The notes under the pieces are model-generated. The model did not search any database. It saw nothing but the letters and a program-made list of their open reading frames with translations, and had not been told where the DNA came from. Positions 10,749 to 22,900 of a stretch of 64,000 nucleotides of DNA are shown here, piece by piece. The DNA comes from Spinacia oleracea (lineage: Eukaryota; Streptophyta; Magnoliopsida; Caryophyllales; Amaranthaceae), in NCBI RefSeq assembly GCF_020520425.1, contig NC_079491.1:7985143-8049142 (forward strand), given 5' to 3'. Position numbers and translations under genes: made by a program. The first letter of the stretch is position 1. Each line of letters starts with the position of its first letter.

Positions 10749-13700
10749 TCATGTGTTAATTGTTTAATTTTCTTCAGGGTGGTGTCGAGGAGGAAGATAC
10801 TGAACCTGAGATATAACAAGAAGCTCTTCATCTTTTGATTGTGCCATTGAATGCTCAAGCTTGTGCAAAATCTCAACAGGAATATCAGAAGGGTCTGGAT
10901 ACTGCCATTAGTTCATACAGAAAAAAAAAATTTGTAAAATCAGAGCTGGAAATTGGCTGCATCTTAAAGCTTAAAAGTTGCATAAACACTCTTGAGATAG
11001 AAATTGAACAGGTGATAATCTTCAGAAAACTAAAGTAACTTCTTAATTAGCACTGCAGCAGCTGCTTTTCGTGAGACAATGAAATCAAATACAAAGTCTG
11101 GACACTGGATACCTAGAGCCAATATAGATGAGCAAGTTGGAGGTGAATTATGGGTCGCATCATATCAGTTCCGAATTTCAAATGTCAGCTTAGTTTTAGG
11201 TCAACAGCAAAAATCTTGAGAATCCAATGAGCATAAAACATCAAATGTCAATCCAGATTCAACAGCAACTAATGTGTTCTGAAGAAATCCAGTTTTGTTA
11301 AGCAATTATCAAATGTATCAACCATCAAGGCATCAACTAGTCACTTGATTATTTGAGACTACCTGAACCAATTGCATGTTAATCTATTAACACATACTGC
11401 CTGACAAAGGTAAGGGTTCCAAAACAACAAGATGAAAGAATATAACGACTACCTATGAATCTATGATGTAAACCCTTTGTTCCACATTCGGGGAAATTGG
11501 ATACCACATCCAAATAAAGTCCCAGTCCCTGACTCCCATACCTCCAGCCCCAACCCTCCTTAAACATGGTTCAAGAACAGGTACAGGTATTACTGGGTAG
11601 TAAGGGTTAATTTGAGGGTAAATCTTCCTTTCAGAGGTGAGAAATGCTGGGAGATTCCATCAAAATAAAAGTTACAGCAGCGAACACACAGATATACAGG
11701 TACAGCGGGTTGTGATTATATATGCACAGAGTAACATACATACACATAGAGAAAGAGAGGGGGGGGGGGGGGGGGGGGGGAGAGAACAGAATGAGACCTC
11801 TGATTGGAGATAAGGGAATGAGACGACAGTAAAAACTAATCCTGCGAGTATGTAATATGACGGAGGTCCATCCTCAGTACACGCAGGAATGATCTTCTTG
11901 TGAGTATCAAGTTTGATGTTGAATTTGTGCATCACTGAATCCCGGAGTACCTTAATTTCGGCATTATCTCCAGTATACTTCTGGGATAAAAGGTAACTAA
12001 AACCTATACGCTCTCCATGCCTGAAAGGAACTATGAAAAGATAGACACAGCATTAGTTGTGGTTGCAATACTGCATAAACCACTCACTATTTTAAAGATA
12101 ACTTTCAACTTAAGTTGATTTGATGTCAACAACAAAAATATAGTTGGTTCAACCTATCCAATCAATCTTTTCAATGCATAAAATGGAATTTATTCCTTTC
12201 AGCAAAGTAGTCTTCGCAAGTTACACCAAGATAACAATCTCAAAATGTCAGCAAGAGATTAAAGAAGCAGGCAAAAGGCAGAAAACATTTTGCTAAAGAA
12301 ATATTTGTTCCTGACTTTGAAATTGCATGTCGGAACTCTAAGAGGCATGACAGTGAAGCCATACGGAATCTTGGAACCCAGCATAAGGCATGTGCCTAGA
12401 AGAAAGGAGGTACACATTTGCACTAAAAAAGATCCAAACCTCAAACATATAAGTTATAAAATACTTATGAACTAGTTTGTATGGGTACAACCATACAACC
12501 AACTGTTGAACTTCAACTTCCATGGAAAACGGAAAACAGAAAAGCTGTGTTATGTTACCTCCATGAACCTTTAGTTGCCTTAAGTAATTTTATTTCATTC
12601 CCATGAATTTAGAAAGTTGCTTATTTAAGGGGGGTTACATGAGTAAAACTTAAAGGCCACCAAACAGTAAAAATAATTCAAACAGGATTGCCATCATCAG
12701 ACAAGAATTGATTGGAAAAATGGTTTTACGCTTCCCGGGACCGATAATATCTTAGCACATGTGAAACTGGACACAGTACTACTTACAGTAGGTCACTGGC
12801 TTTTGTTGGTTTATTTGCTATTTACCCAGATTACCCAAGGGGAACAATTGCAACTGAAGTGAACAGTCTAAGAAATGTAACTTATCCACCTTAACAATGA
12901 CATCCATATTTTGTATCTCCTTTAAAACTGACCTAAAAAAAATTAACACGTATTTTGTCGCTATATAATTTGTATGGTTGACGTCTCCTTTGTTCTAAAC
13001 AAACGATTAAGCAGGGATCTCAAACTTCAAATATTTTAGGAGAGGACTGTATGTTAATAAATCTCAATAGAACCTCAACAGGAAAGCAATTTCATATAAA
13101 TAAGGTACAAAATGCAACTATCATCAAAGCCATAATGCCATGTACTAAAGGACATCTTGAGGCGTGAGCTTTGAAGTATATAACCAGCATGTGAGTTGGA
13201 TGAATCTAGGGAAGTGCGGAAAAGCAAAGGACTGAATAAATGCTGTAAGAGCATTTGAGCATCAATTTTACATTTACTCTTCCTATCACCTAGGTGGCTG
13301 TGTTAGTATATGTTACCAGTATACAGACACTTAGGCTTAGGCAGCTTCAAGTTAAAACAGGTATGTTCCAGAAAATGGCAAAGCCCAACAACTTGACATT
13401 GAAGTGTGTGTGCATTAAACAAGGTGAGCAACTGAGCATATAAACCAAAAATGTATGCAGTAGTACAGACTACAGAAAACATAAACCTAGAAAGGGTCAA
13501 GGGAGAGCAGAACAATTTTAGAACGTAATTACCTGTTCCATCATTTCCAATACCAACCCCATCAAAGCTCAGGATAACATCTGATGACTCCAAAACCTCA
13601 GATTCGGGAGCAGTAGCTTCAACTCGTGTGACAAGTATTCCCTTTTGATCAGATTTCATACCCATTGCTATGCGTAAGTCCGGATTCTCCATCTTTTGCC

Positions 13701-15100
13701 ACTCAAACCCAAGAATTGGGAACCCTGAGAAGAATACATATTTTGCATTAGATGAAACACATTTTGAATTAGACACCAGAATAAACAAAAACGAAGTTAC
13801 TTAAACAGTTTCCAAGTGTATCTTAAAAGAACATCACAGCAAAATAAGAAATATAACAGCCAAACTTGTCAGTTGAACTATACCAGTATATGATCCATTC
13901 CTCTCAAAATCTTGAATAAAGTGTATGATGACAGGTGTAGGAATAACATAACCAATATTTTGGGCATCTTCCTGTTTCATTGACTGAAATGCAATGCCTA
14001 CGCAATTGCCTTTGTCGTTGAAGGCTGGACCACCAGAATTTCCGGAGTTTATGGCAGCATCCACCTACAACAGCCGCATTGAAATAAAAATCAGAAAGTG
14101 AATGCAAGGCCAAAGTTAACCACGAAAACAAGAATCCTGTATGCATAACCTGCAAGCCTAATAGCTCAGACCACCCATGAACGTAAGAGAGGATCTCCCT
14201 GCGTGAGACAACTCCACTGGTGACAGAGATAGTATCTCCTCCTATTGGGTAACCCACAACAGTTACAGCATCCTGAAGAGCAGGCAATTCACCAAACTCC
14301 ACTGGTGAAACACCTTCCCAGAATTCATCATCTTTGACGGTCAGCAAAGCTGCAAAACCACATGCATAAATTTTATCCAGAAACTTATGAGACCCAAACC
14401 CATTATCCACACTTGAAAATTTAAAAACCTGTGAAGGAATTGGACTTATAGCAGTCAGCAAGTTCAGCCAATAACAACAAGAAATAATAGTCATTCGTAA
14501 ACAATCTCTCTAACAATTTGCAGGATAGTGCATACATGATACAGTAACCAACAGTAACACATCCGACCTGCCAAAGCCGGCCTATAAAAGAATCCATCTA
14601 AATTATTGTAGTATATCTCAATAGTATTTATTTTTCCTTCAACCCATTGCGTACAAAAAAAAACTTTCATACCAAACAAAGATTCAAAAAAATAAAGCTC
14701 CTAACAAAGGTATCAATTAGTTTAAACAAAAATAAATCAATAAAGCTCGTAACTTCATACCAATATCGCATTCAGTCCCAACAGCAAGTACAGTGGCCAA
14801 GTACTTAGTATCAGAACCCCGCTTCTTGAGCTTAACCTGAGTGTAGTGTACCACTGAATGAGCATTTGTCAAAATTCTCCTCCCTGAAATGACAAATCCA
14901 CTACTTGAGGAACTATCTTGCTTCTGCCTCTGCCACGGAAGAGAATAATTGGGCATTGAATGAACACAAAACACCTTCACCACGGCATCCATCAATGGCA
15001 CAACACGTGCGGAAACCTCCCCCAGTTTGTGGCCACCGTTGCCATTTGTCTCCATAGATGACGGGGTCTTGTCCAGATTGTTGTCGTAGACGCTTGGCAT
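8880..15100 (-). CDS. DEG9: DEG9-like serine protease, copy B (complete)
   Basis: Full Deg/HtrA protease of the DEG9 group. Exons in order: 14761-15100, 14150-14349, 13884-14064, 13533-13724, 11798-12030, 10806-10901, 9324-9374, 9107-9211, 8880-8990, all GT-AG, giving 502 residues and a TGA stop. Triad: His81 (ILTNAHSV), Asp112 (ECDI), Ser190 ([10 protein letters not shown]). The first PDZ domain starts near residue 241 ([18 protein letters not shown]). The C-terminal part contains [17 protein letters not shown] and [12 protein letters not shown] of the second PDZ-like region and ends with [13 protein letters not shown], as in DEG9. The start is supported by identical exon-1 structure in copy A. 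The Arabidopsis protein is longer at the N terminus (from memory), so nuclear targeting here is not assured. Introns 5 and 6 hold a G run and a long TA microsatellite. This is a tandem paralogue of copy A, and neither shows damage. Confidence 0.93.
10688..10745. repeat. (TA)29 microsatellite in DEG9-B intron 6
   Basis: 29 uninterrupted TA dinucleotides, about 60 bp from exon 6. Such a long perfect array is expected to be length-polymorphic. Confidence 0.97.
11759..11780. repeat. Poly-G run in DEG9-B intron 5
   Basis: 22 consecutive G residues 17 bp downstream of the exon 5 donor (minus strand reads C22). The homologous place in copy A (about 178-190) is a shorter, mixed G-rich tract. Assembly error at such a homopolymer is possible. 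Confidence 0.9.
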
Positions 15101-15297
15101 TAGACAATACAGAAACTAATGTCACCAGGATCGAATACAGCTTCGCCGAAGGAGCGTAAGGCGTCTAGGATTTCGAAAAGCAATATACTGGATTTTTGAA
15201 TTCTGATGATTGCCACCAATTTCTGGGCATTTATATACTGAAATTGTAGCAAAATGGGTTGGTGAAATTCGACTGATATGTGTCTTAGTCTGTCCAT
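15100..15297 (-). other. Conserved upstream ORF overlapping the DEG9 copy B start
   Basis: Counterpart of the copy A upstream ORF. It starts MDRLRHISVEF, and an in-frame ATG also lies further upstream at 15321. Its TAA overlaps the DEG9 ATG in TAATG. The frame survives a 6-nt length difference with copy A. See the copy A entry for the two interpretations. Confidence 0.45.
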
Positions 15298-16167
15298 ATT
15301 AATAAATAAGTGTATGAACATCTCATAAAATTATCAATTTATCATACAACTCCAAACTTTATGAACAAGTTCGTACTTACCTTCCTGATCACGAAACTCA
15401 ACCAACCCATTAAACCAACTCTTTCCTTCATACGAAGTAATATCTTGACTAGAATTTCAGAGCTCCTTAAAATTTTAATGGAATATTAAATGAATTGGGA
15501 AAAAATTAACAAATAATGATATGATATACGGAGTACTAAGGGTGCATATAAAGACTATAAGTGGAAATATTAAGGTAAATCAAACATTAATTATCATACA
15601 TGCCAATTAAGCAAATGTATTAATTTTTTAATCCCACTCACTCAATCAAACAAATTAGGTTTCTTCATACAAAACAACAAGTGGAGAAGAAACAACCCCC
15701 AATTTTTAATCCCGCCGCCTCAATTAGACAAATTAGGGTTCTTGCATACGAAACAACACCGAAAGTGGACAAAATTGATCACATTTTGGAGTCGAATTAC
15801 AACTTAACTATTCATGCAAATAAGAACTAAAGCAGAATGGTGATTAAAAGGATTAAGGAAGAAGTACCAGTGTCTTGGACAAGAGAGAAGAGCAGAGAAG
15901 CTTCATCTTTGCTAAGTTTGAAAATCAATGGCGGCACGACCTCCAATTCAAGCAGACTCTTGCATAATCAGCATGCCAGCGTAGTAGCAATGGCAAATCG
16001 TCTCCAAAGTTGCAAAGATTAGTTCCCGTGTTACTGAGGCCATTGACCAAATTACCCTACATTGGTTTGACATTTTCAAAAATTTACCAAGTTAGACCAA
16101 AGCGGAAACGAACGGATACAAACATATTTAAATTAGGATATGTTATTAACATGATACTAGTAATACG

Positions 16168-16233
16168 TGAAATAATGAGTAAGTAAAAAGTTTAATTTTG
16201 TGAAATAATGAGTAAGTAAAAAGTTTAATTTTG
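16168..16233. repeat. 33-bp perfect tandem duplication
   Basis: TGAAATAATGAGTAAGTAAA followed by AAGTTTAATTTTG occurs twice back to back (16168-16200 and 16201-16233), abutting the tRNA-like sequence that follows. Confidence 0.95.
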
Positions 16234-16330
16234 TGAGAGTGATTGATAGCTCAGTTGGTTAGAGCTTCCATCCCTATTCTAGGTGATTCTGGGATCGATT
16301 CTCATCCTACAAAGAATAGAAAAAGTTTTT
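16234..16330 (+). mobile_element. tRNA-derived SINE-like fragment
   Basis: Contains an A-box-like TAGCTCAGTTGG (16247-16258) and, 33 bp later, a degenerate B-box GGATCGATTCT (16292-16302) in the spacing of a pol III tRNA promoter. The sequence does not fold as a full tRNA because the acceptor and anticodon arms do not match, and it is followed by an A/T-rich tail, so a SINE head is more likely than a tRNA gene. No clear target-site duplication is seen apart from the adjacent 33-bp duplication. Confidence 0.5.
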
Positions 16331-19300
16331 TTTTTAAAAAGAAATGGTGCTTTCTTAACGAAATGATACTTTTTTTATTTAGAAATTATACTTTTTAAAA
16401 TGAAATAGTACTCTTTTTTTTAAAAAGAAATGGTCTTTTTAAAACGAAATGGTATTGTCCCTAGTCCCTACCCCTATTATGTGTGAGAAAAGACCTCACA
16501 GTCTGCCGCATCGCCGGCCTCGTGAAGTAAATAATGTAATACGTAATGACGTTGTTTGGCAATGGGCTTTTGATTGGCTTTTAGCTCTTTAATTTGATCA
16601 AAAAGCTAAAGAAATTATACATTTAGTAAATGGCTTTTCTAACCGGCTGATTAATCCAAAATGAAAATGTTATTTGGAGTAGCTTTAGCTATTGATTTTT
16701 TCTTCAATCAAACATGTTTTTTAAACAAATAAAAGTCAAATAACCGATTAATATAAACAACCTATCAAACTAGCCAAGTGAACCAACCATCTACCACTTT
16801 CCAAGCAACGTTAAAAGCAAAAAAAAAAACTTCTTACTCCCTCTAACAAACTTCTTGCTTTTTTAAGGTGTTTTTTAGCTGTTTCATTTTGATTGTATGT
16901 GTTAGCCAATGCTAACTTTGGCCATTAATTTAGCTAATATTTTACTATTAATTCTTTCTATAGAAATTGGTATTTTGAAATTATGTATTGAAACCAAAAA
17001 GATTCAATATGAATACTCCGTATGTTTTTTCTTACAACCTCTCTTTTAAGAAAACATCATAAACCTGCAATGTTACTATATTTGGTAATATTTTTAATAC
17101 CAAATACAATTTCTACATTTAGATCACTTCCTCCCCTCCCCCCCCCCCCCCCTCTCACAACCTCAACCCTTGTTTTCTTCTATTGTTGACTACAACCACA
17201 ATTCCACAACCAGGTCACAACCATAACCTCCAAAGTCCAGACTCATCCCACTCATATGAATTTTCGAGACCGATTAGGTGATATGGTACAAAGTACTTTG
17301 CATTCTAAAGTTGTCAATAAAATTGCACTTTGTCACATAACTTCAACAACAAAATGGGAAACTTCACAAAAACTCTTGAGTATATCTTCATTATCGTTTT
17401 CTCGAACTTTTCATTCAAATTAGTATATTGGTGCCTAAATTTCGCATAATCAAACAGTATACGTACTCTTTCAGCATTCACAACAATAATGTAATAGTTG
17501 GTCGAACTTTTCTCTTACACTGAGTTGATGACCATAGTAGTAGTTGATAACTAAATAACTACCCATACTACTTTTTGCAATTATGCAAATTAATTATTAC
17601 TAGCAAAACGTAAATAAAGAATCATTAGCTTAATGATGACCTAGGCTGGATCATTTACTTTCCATACATTGCTTTTTGTTTTCCTAAAACATGAACTCAA
17701 CCCCACTAAAACCTAGGCCTTTGATCATATTGGTTGCTTACTCTTTACTTATTCCACCACATCCCCTTTTACAAACTATATATTCTACAAATAAATAAAT
17801 GAATGATTCACCTTGATTGAAATATATGTTCCTTTAATTATTAGGACATACCTTTGAGCCGAGGATACCATTTAGTCATTTACAAAAGTGTCAAAGTGGG
17901 CACGCATGTCTTTCAAAGTTTAAATTAGTGTCCCTTGTTTACCTAATAAATATCAAGTTATCAACACATCATTTGAGCATCCTATCCTATCCTACATTTC
18001 TTAGGGACCTCTAAGTGTGTGTCCTTCTTCTTTACAATGTTATGTTAGAACACATACTTATTTTTCTTTTGTCATTGTGGTGTGTTGGATTTCCATTATA
18101 GGATATGCTATATTGCTATTAGCTAGACTGTGATTGCGTATTTTACACATTTTTTTTTAATCTGGGTCGATCAATATGTAAAGAGATGCTTCTCACCCGA
18201 TATATGACAAACTATATGTTAGTGTATATGGTCGGCATAATTAAAGAAAATTTTGTTGTAAATAAACATGTGCTATCATATAATAAGACGAGTTGGTAGT
18301 TGTAAGAAACTTTACAAGCTAATTTTGTAGGATTTTTACTCGAATATTTGAAAGTTAATTTTCGATCAATACTATTTGTCCCGTTACTTTGAAATTAGTG
18401 GTACACTGACTTATCATTTTCCTCTCATAGTTATTATGAGATACGTCCAATAATAATCTTTCAAGATATTGTTTCGCGAAATACTAAATTACTACTCCAT
18501 ATTTGATGTATGGTTTTTCCAAAAGTTTTATTTTACTACTTCAACATTTATTGTGTTGATCATCTACCTTGACTAAACCTCTAGACAATTAATTAATTTG
18601 TACTACTAGCTAACAAGTAACAACTATGTACTTACTACCAATAATCTACGTACTCATTAACAACCACTAGCTTACATATGATTTTGCCAAACAAGCCTTA
18701 ACTCCAAGAAAATATAATAAAATGAATAGATCAATTAGTACAAATTAAACAATTAGTGCAATTTTGAGGTCCTTGTTCGTAGCATTAGAACTTTAAGACT
18801 TTAGTAACCTTAGCATTAAAGCTCCCATCCAACTAAATCAATACAACAAAAGCCAAACCTACACGCATAATATTTTCTAAAATTGCACCAAATATAAATC
18901 TGAATTGAACTGTACTATGCACGAACAAATTAAAAATTTCCATACTCGAATGACTATACACGAACAAAAAATTTCGATACTCGAATATGATTATACCCGA
19001 TCGAAACGAATGAATGTGACTTCTAACGTATTCTCAATCTTTTTTTCAGGGAAAATGCATTCTCAATCTAAACGACCTGTTTGTCACCTCTAATTTACCA
19101 TTTTACGTCTCTCTATTCAACGAAAAGAAAGGGAAAGACAAGAAAACATTTTGGTATATACTCGAACCAAATTCTCTTTAATTTCAGTTATGACTCGTAC
19201 TCAATCCAAACGACCCATTTACCACCTCTTATTTACCTTTTTACAAGTCTCTACCCAACCAAATAAAAAAGAGAAAAAACAATTAAACAATTTGGACCAC

Positions 19301-19936
19301 CGTCCTGAGTGGCATTCACGGATGAACCGTCCTCCTTCCTTGGCGGTTCCGAATGCAAACCACCGCAGCAACCCAACCCCATTTCAATAAATACACTCCC
19401 CCTCCCCCATTTCTCTCTTTCTCTCTCTTCAACAAAATAAACGTAAAATAAAATAAAAATTACCCAGAAAAAAGGCAGCTTCCTTGTTCACACTTCTCAG
19501 TATATACAGCCAAACAACTAAAGCTTTAATATTCGGATGCAAATTGCAAAAACAAAGAAATCATCTTTATTTAATTTGGGTGTTTTATTTGGTTTTCTGG
19601 GTGAGCAGGTGAGCTAGTCTTAAATATCGACACTGCAAACTGTCAAAACATAAATAATAATATTATCAAACCACAAATTAAACAGCTATCACAAACCCCA
19701 GCAGTTAGGATGAGTGTGAGTGTTTTTGTTGGGATGAAAAGAGTGAGATTCTTGTGAACTTTCACCTCTCATTCAATTATTATCCCCAATTTATTTATAC
19801 TTTTATACTCACTTTATTAAAAAAATTAATTATCAAAATCACTGCTAAATATCTAGCAACTTTTTGTTCGATTGGAAGATCTTTTTCTGGTTTATTTGTG
19901 TAGAATTATTCTGGGTTTTCATTCTGAGTACTGGAA
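16331..19936. other. Intergenic DNA and ROP gene upstream region
   Basis: No convincing gene. 16320-16450 holds degenerate units like gaaatggtactttttaaaa. 17138-17152 is a C run. 18918-18990 has a ~38-bp tandem pair (acgaacaaa...atactcgaat). 19064-19135 and 19199-19270 are diverged copies of one ~70-bp segment (tcaatctaaacgacctgttt and tcaatccaaacgacccattt) about 135 bp apart. A CT-rich stretch at 19410-19430 and TATATACA at 19500-19507 may belong to the promoter or 5' UTR of the ROP gene; I cannot place the transcription start. Confidence 0.5.
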
Positions 19937-22900
19937 ATGGCTTTAAATGCTTCAAAGTTCATCAAATGTGTCACAGTTGGAGATGGAGCTGTTGGCAAAA
20001 CTTGTATGTTGATTTGCTACACTAGTAACAAATTCCCCACTGTAAGTTTCCAATTTCCCTATCTGGGTTCTTCAATTTCTGAGTTCTATTGTTGATTTTT
20101 TGTAGTATTTTTTTTAATTAATTCAGTATGCCTTTTCTGGGTATTGCAGCTTTTTTTTTTAATTTGTGTTGCTGCCTTTACCTTGGTTTCTTAACCTAAA
20201 AGTTTCCATAATTGTTTATGTCAGAAGTAATCTTTTGTCTTTCTGAATTTTCTGTCGATTATACACCCTACCTAGCTCTCGAAATGAGTAAAAAATAGCT
20301 TTAGGTGCATCTATGCCGGGTGTTTAATGGACAAATTTTAGTCTTTCTTTGAGAGTTTTTCCATTTCCTGCTATATTGGCTTTGTAGGTATTTTCTTTGG
20401 AAAATAAATAAATTAGAAGTGAATTTATTGAATTGTTTTTATGTAATCAGGATTACATCCCAACAGTTTTTGACAATTTTAGCGCGAATGTGGTTGTGGA
20501 AAGTATCACTGTCAACTTAGGACTCTGGGACACTGCTGGTGAGTTTGTGTTTAGTCCACTGATTTTTTGTTTAAATACTGGTGCTGCTGTAAGTTTCTTC
20601 AGGACACATAAACATAGAAATGTGATGTAGTAATATCACGATTAGCTGGGCTATAAGAACTCTCATTTTGATGTTTCCTGGTTGAACAGGACAAGAGGAT
20701 TACAACAGATTAAGGCCACTAAGCTACCGAGGGGCTGATGTCTTCGTCTTGGCTTTCTCATTAGTCAGTCGTGCGAGCTACGAGAATGTGCAAAAGAAGG
20801 TACATTTTTTACCAAAAGAATGAATTTAATTGGTTAAAATAATCCTTGGACACAAATTTTGATAGAATATTAAGGCATTTATGTGATAATATAAAAGGAA
20901 ATGTAATGAACAAAATGGACCCGAAATGAAATACGTAAAGAACAAAAGGGACGGAGGGAGTACATTTTTTTACCAGAGACGTTGTAGTTTGAAGGCTAGT
21001 TATACCTTATACAGAGTAGTATGTGGTGACATTGTGCATTTGGTTAGACATTGTGCATCTGTGCTGTATGTATTTTCCTGGGTTATGCAGATACTAACAG
21101 TTTGACACCCAATTTCTTGTTCAGTGGGTCCCAGAACTTCAGCATTATGCTCCTGGAATACCAGTAGTGTTGGTTGGTACCAAGTTAGGTAAGCTCTATA
21201 TTTCATGGTGATATTTTTATTTTTACCAATTCTGCTCGGTGGTGCCATAGATCTTTAGCTTGACAAATCTGACAGGTGAACGAGCCTTCATTTGACCAGT
21301 TGCTGTTTTTTTTGGTTTGTTATCATCTTGTAACTTTTGGCATTGCCAGAATACTGGGTTGTTGTAAATCAGTGAGAGTAGTAGATGTTCTTAATACTAC
21401 ATAAAGGGCTTTTAATCTAGATGCTCATTTCTCAAAAGTCTATTTACATTTTGAGATGTGTTTCTACTTAGGTACCGCCTACCACTAGTGCTGTCTGGGT
21501 GGTGTGTATAGTGATTAGTGAAGTACATCTTACTTACATTCTACGTTATTGAACTTATTGTATCTTAAATCGTTCCCTGCTAGTTTCTGGTTATTTTGTG
21601 CAGTGTTTGTGTGTGCTCATGTATTTTTTTGAGGAGTGGAATTGGTTCTTCTTTGCAAACTGTTTAATGCTTGTAATACCATACTCCCTCCATCCCTAAT
21701 TGTTTACGCCATGCACTAGTAGTGCTTTATTAAGAATTGGTTGTTTAGAATTGAGAAGAGACAAAAATGGTGGGCTAAATGTGTTTTATGTGAGAGTAAA
21801 ATTGTGGTCCCATGACCTTTTATGTTAATGGGGCAATCTTTTAGAGACGGCCTAAAATGACAAATGGCGCAAACATAAAGGGACAAAGGGAGTACTACTA
21901 GTACAAAGTTTGTTGTCGTTAATTCAAGATTCGAATAGCCTGCTGATCAGCTTCACTTTCCCTATCTTTGGGCACCAGAGCTCTGTTTGATCACACTCAG
22001 GAAAATTTTAGTGCAGCCGTTGTATAGCTTTACTTGGTGCAACCATTTAGATTTTAACCAACAAAAATACAAAATTGATTTTATAAAGTTCTTTACTTCT
22101 TTTATTTAAAACCAACCGCCTCAGAAGTCAGAACCCCTTTAGGAATGTGACGGAGCACCTCTGACTTGGTGCAACTGCCGTATTGGGAAACTTTTGAAGT
22201 GATCTGATTATCTGAACATGAAAGAGCTGTCTTCTCCATCTTCGTTGCACAAAATTATTTCAAAAAATGTGAACTGTGTGTCTCCTTTTGCTCCTGGTTT
22301 ATCATTCTGACTGGACAATTTCCCTGTTGTGCATTCAGATCTTCGAGGTGACAAGCATTACTTGGCTGATCATCCCGGAGTACTTCCAGTTAGCACATTA
22401 GAGGTACAATCTCTCGTCACTGGTCTGTAATCTGTATATAATCATTAGAATGAATCATTGAACTGTGTGAATCAAGATCGGCATATCCTGTTTATATAGG
22501 GAGAGGAACTCCGTAAGCAGATTGGTGCTTTATACTACATCGAGTGCAGCTCCAAGACTCAACAGGTAATAAAGAATATCTGAACTTGTTCTTTTGGTTA
22601 TTATTTTCTACTCCCTCCGTTCCTAAATAAGTGACGTATTTCCATAAATAGCGTTCCCTAACAAGTGTCCTATTTCTATTTTTTGAACATACACTTTTCC
22701 CACTTTTCCATAAATCATGATTGATTTTTCTTACACATTCTACATTCTTCTCACTTTTCCATCCCCACATCCATTTTTATTTGTACTTTATCAATAAACA
22801 ATTATGTACTTTATCTTTTCCCCAAAATAAACACTCTCAATCGTTGTTTTTCTTATACACTTCTCATTTATGGAGTACTTTTTAGTTATAACTACTTGCA

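Noticed and set aside
15837..16022. Plus-strand ORF upstream of DEG9-B
   Set aside because: The homologous DEG9-A upstream region (about 4000-4190) does not keep the frame; more likely leader or promoter DNA of the minus-strand gene, perhaps with a 5' UTR exon I cannot confirm.
16240..16312. Functional tRNA gene
   Set aside because: A- and B-box-like words exist, but the acceptor stem does not pair, the B-box has two mismatches and no convincing anticodon arm is seen; a SINE head is a better reading.
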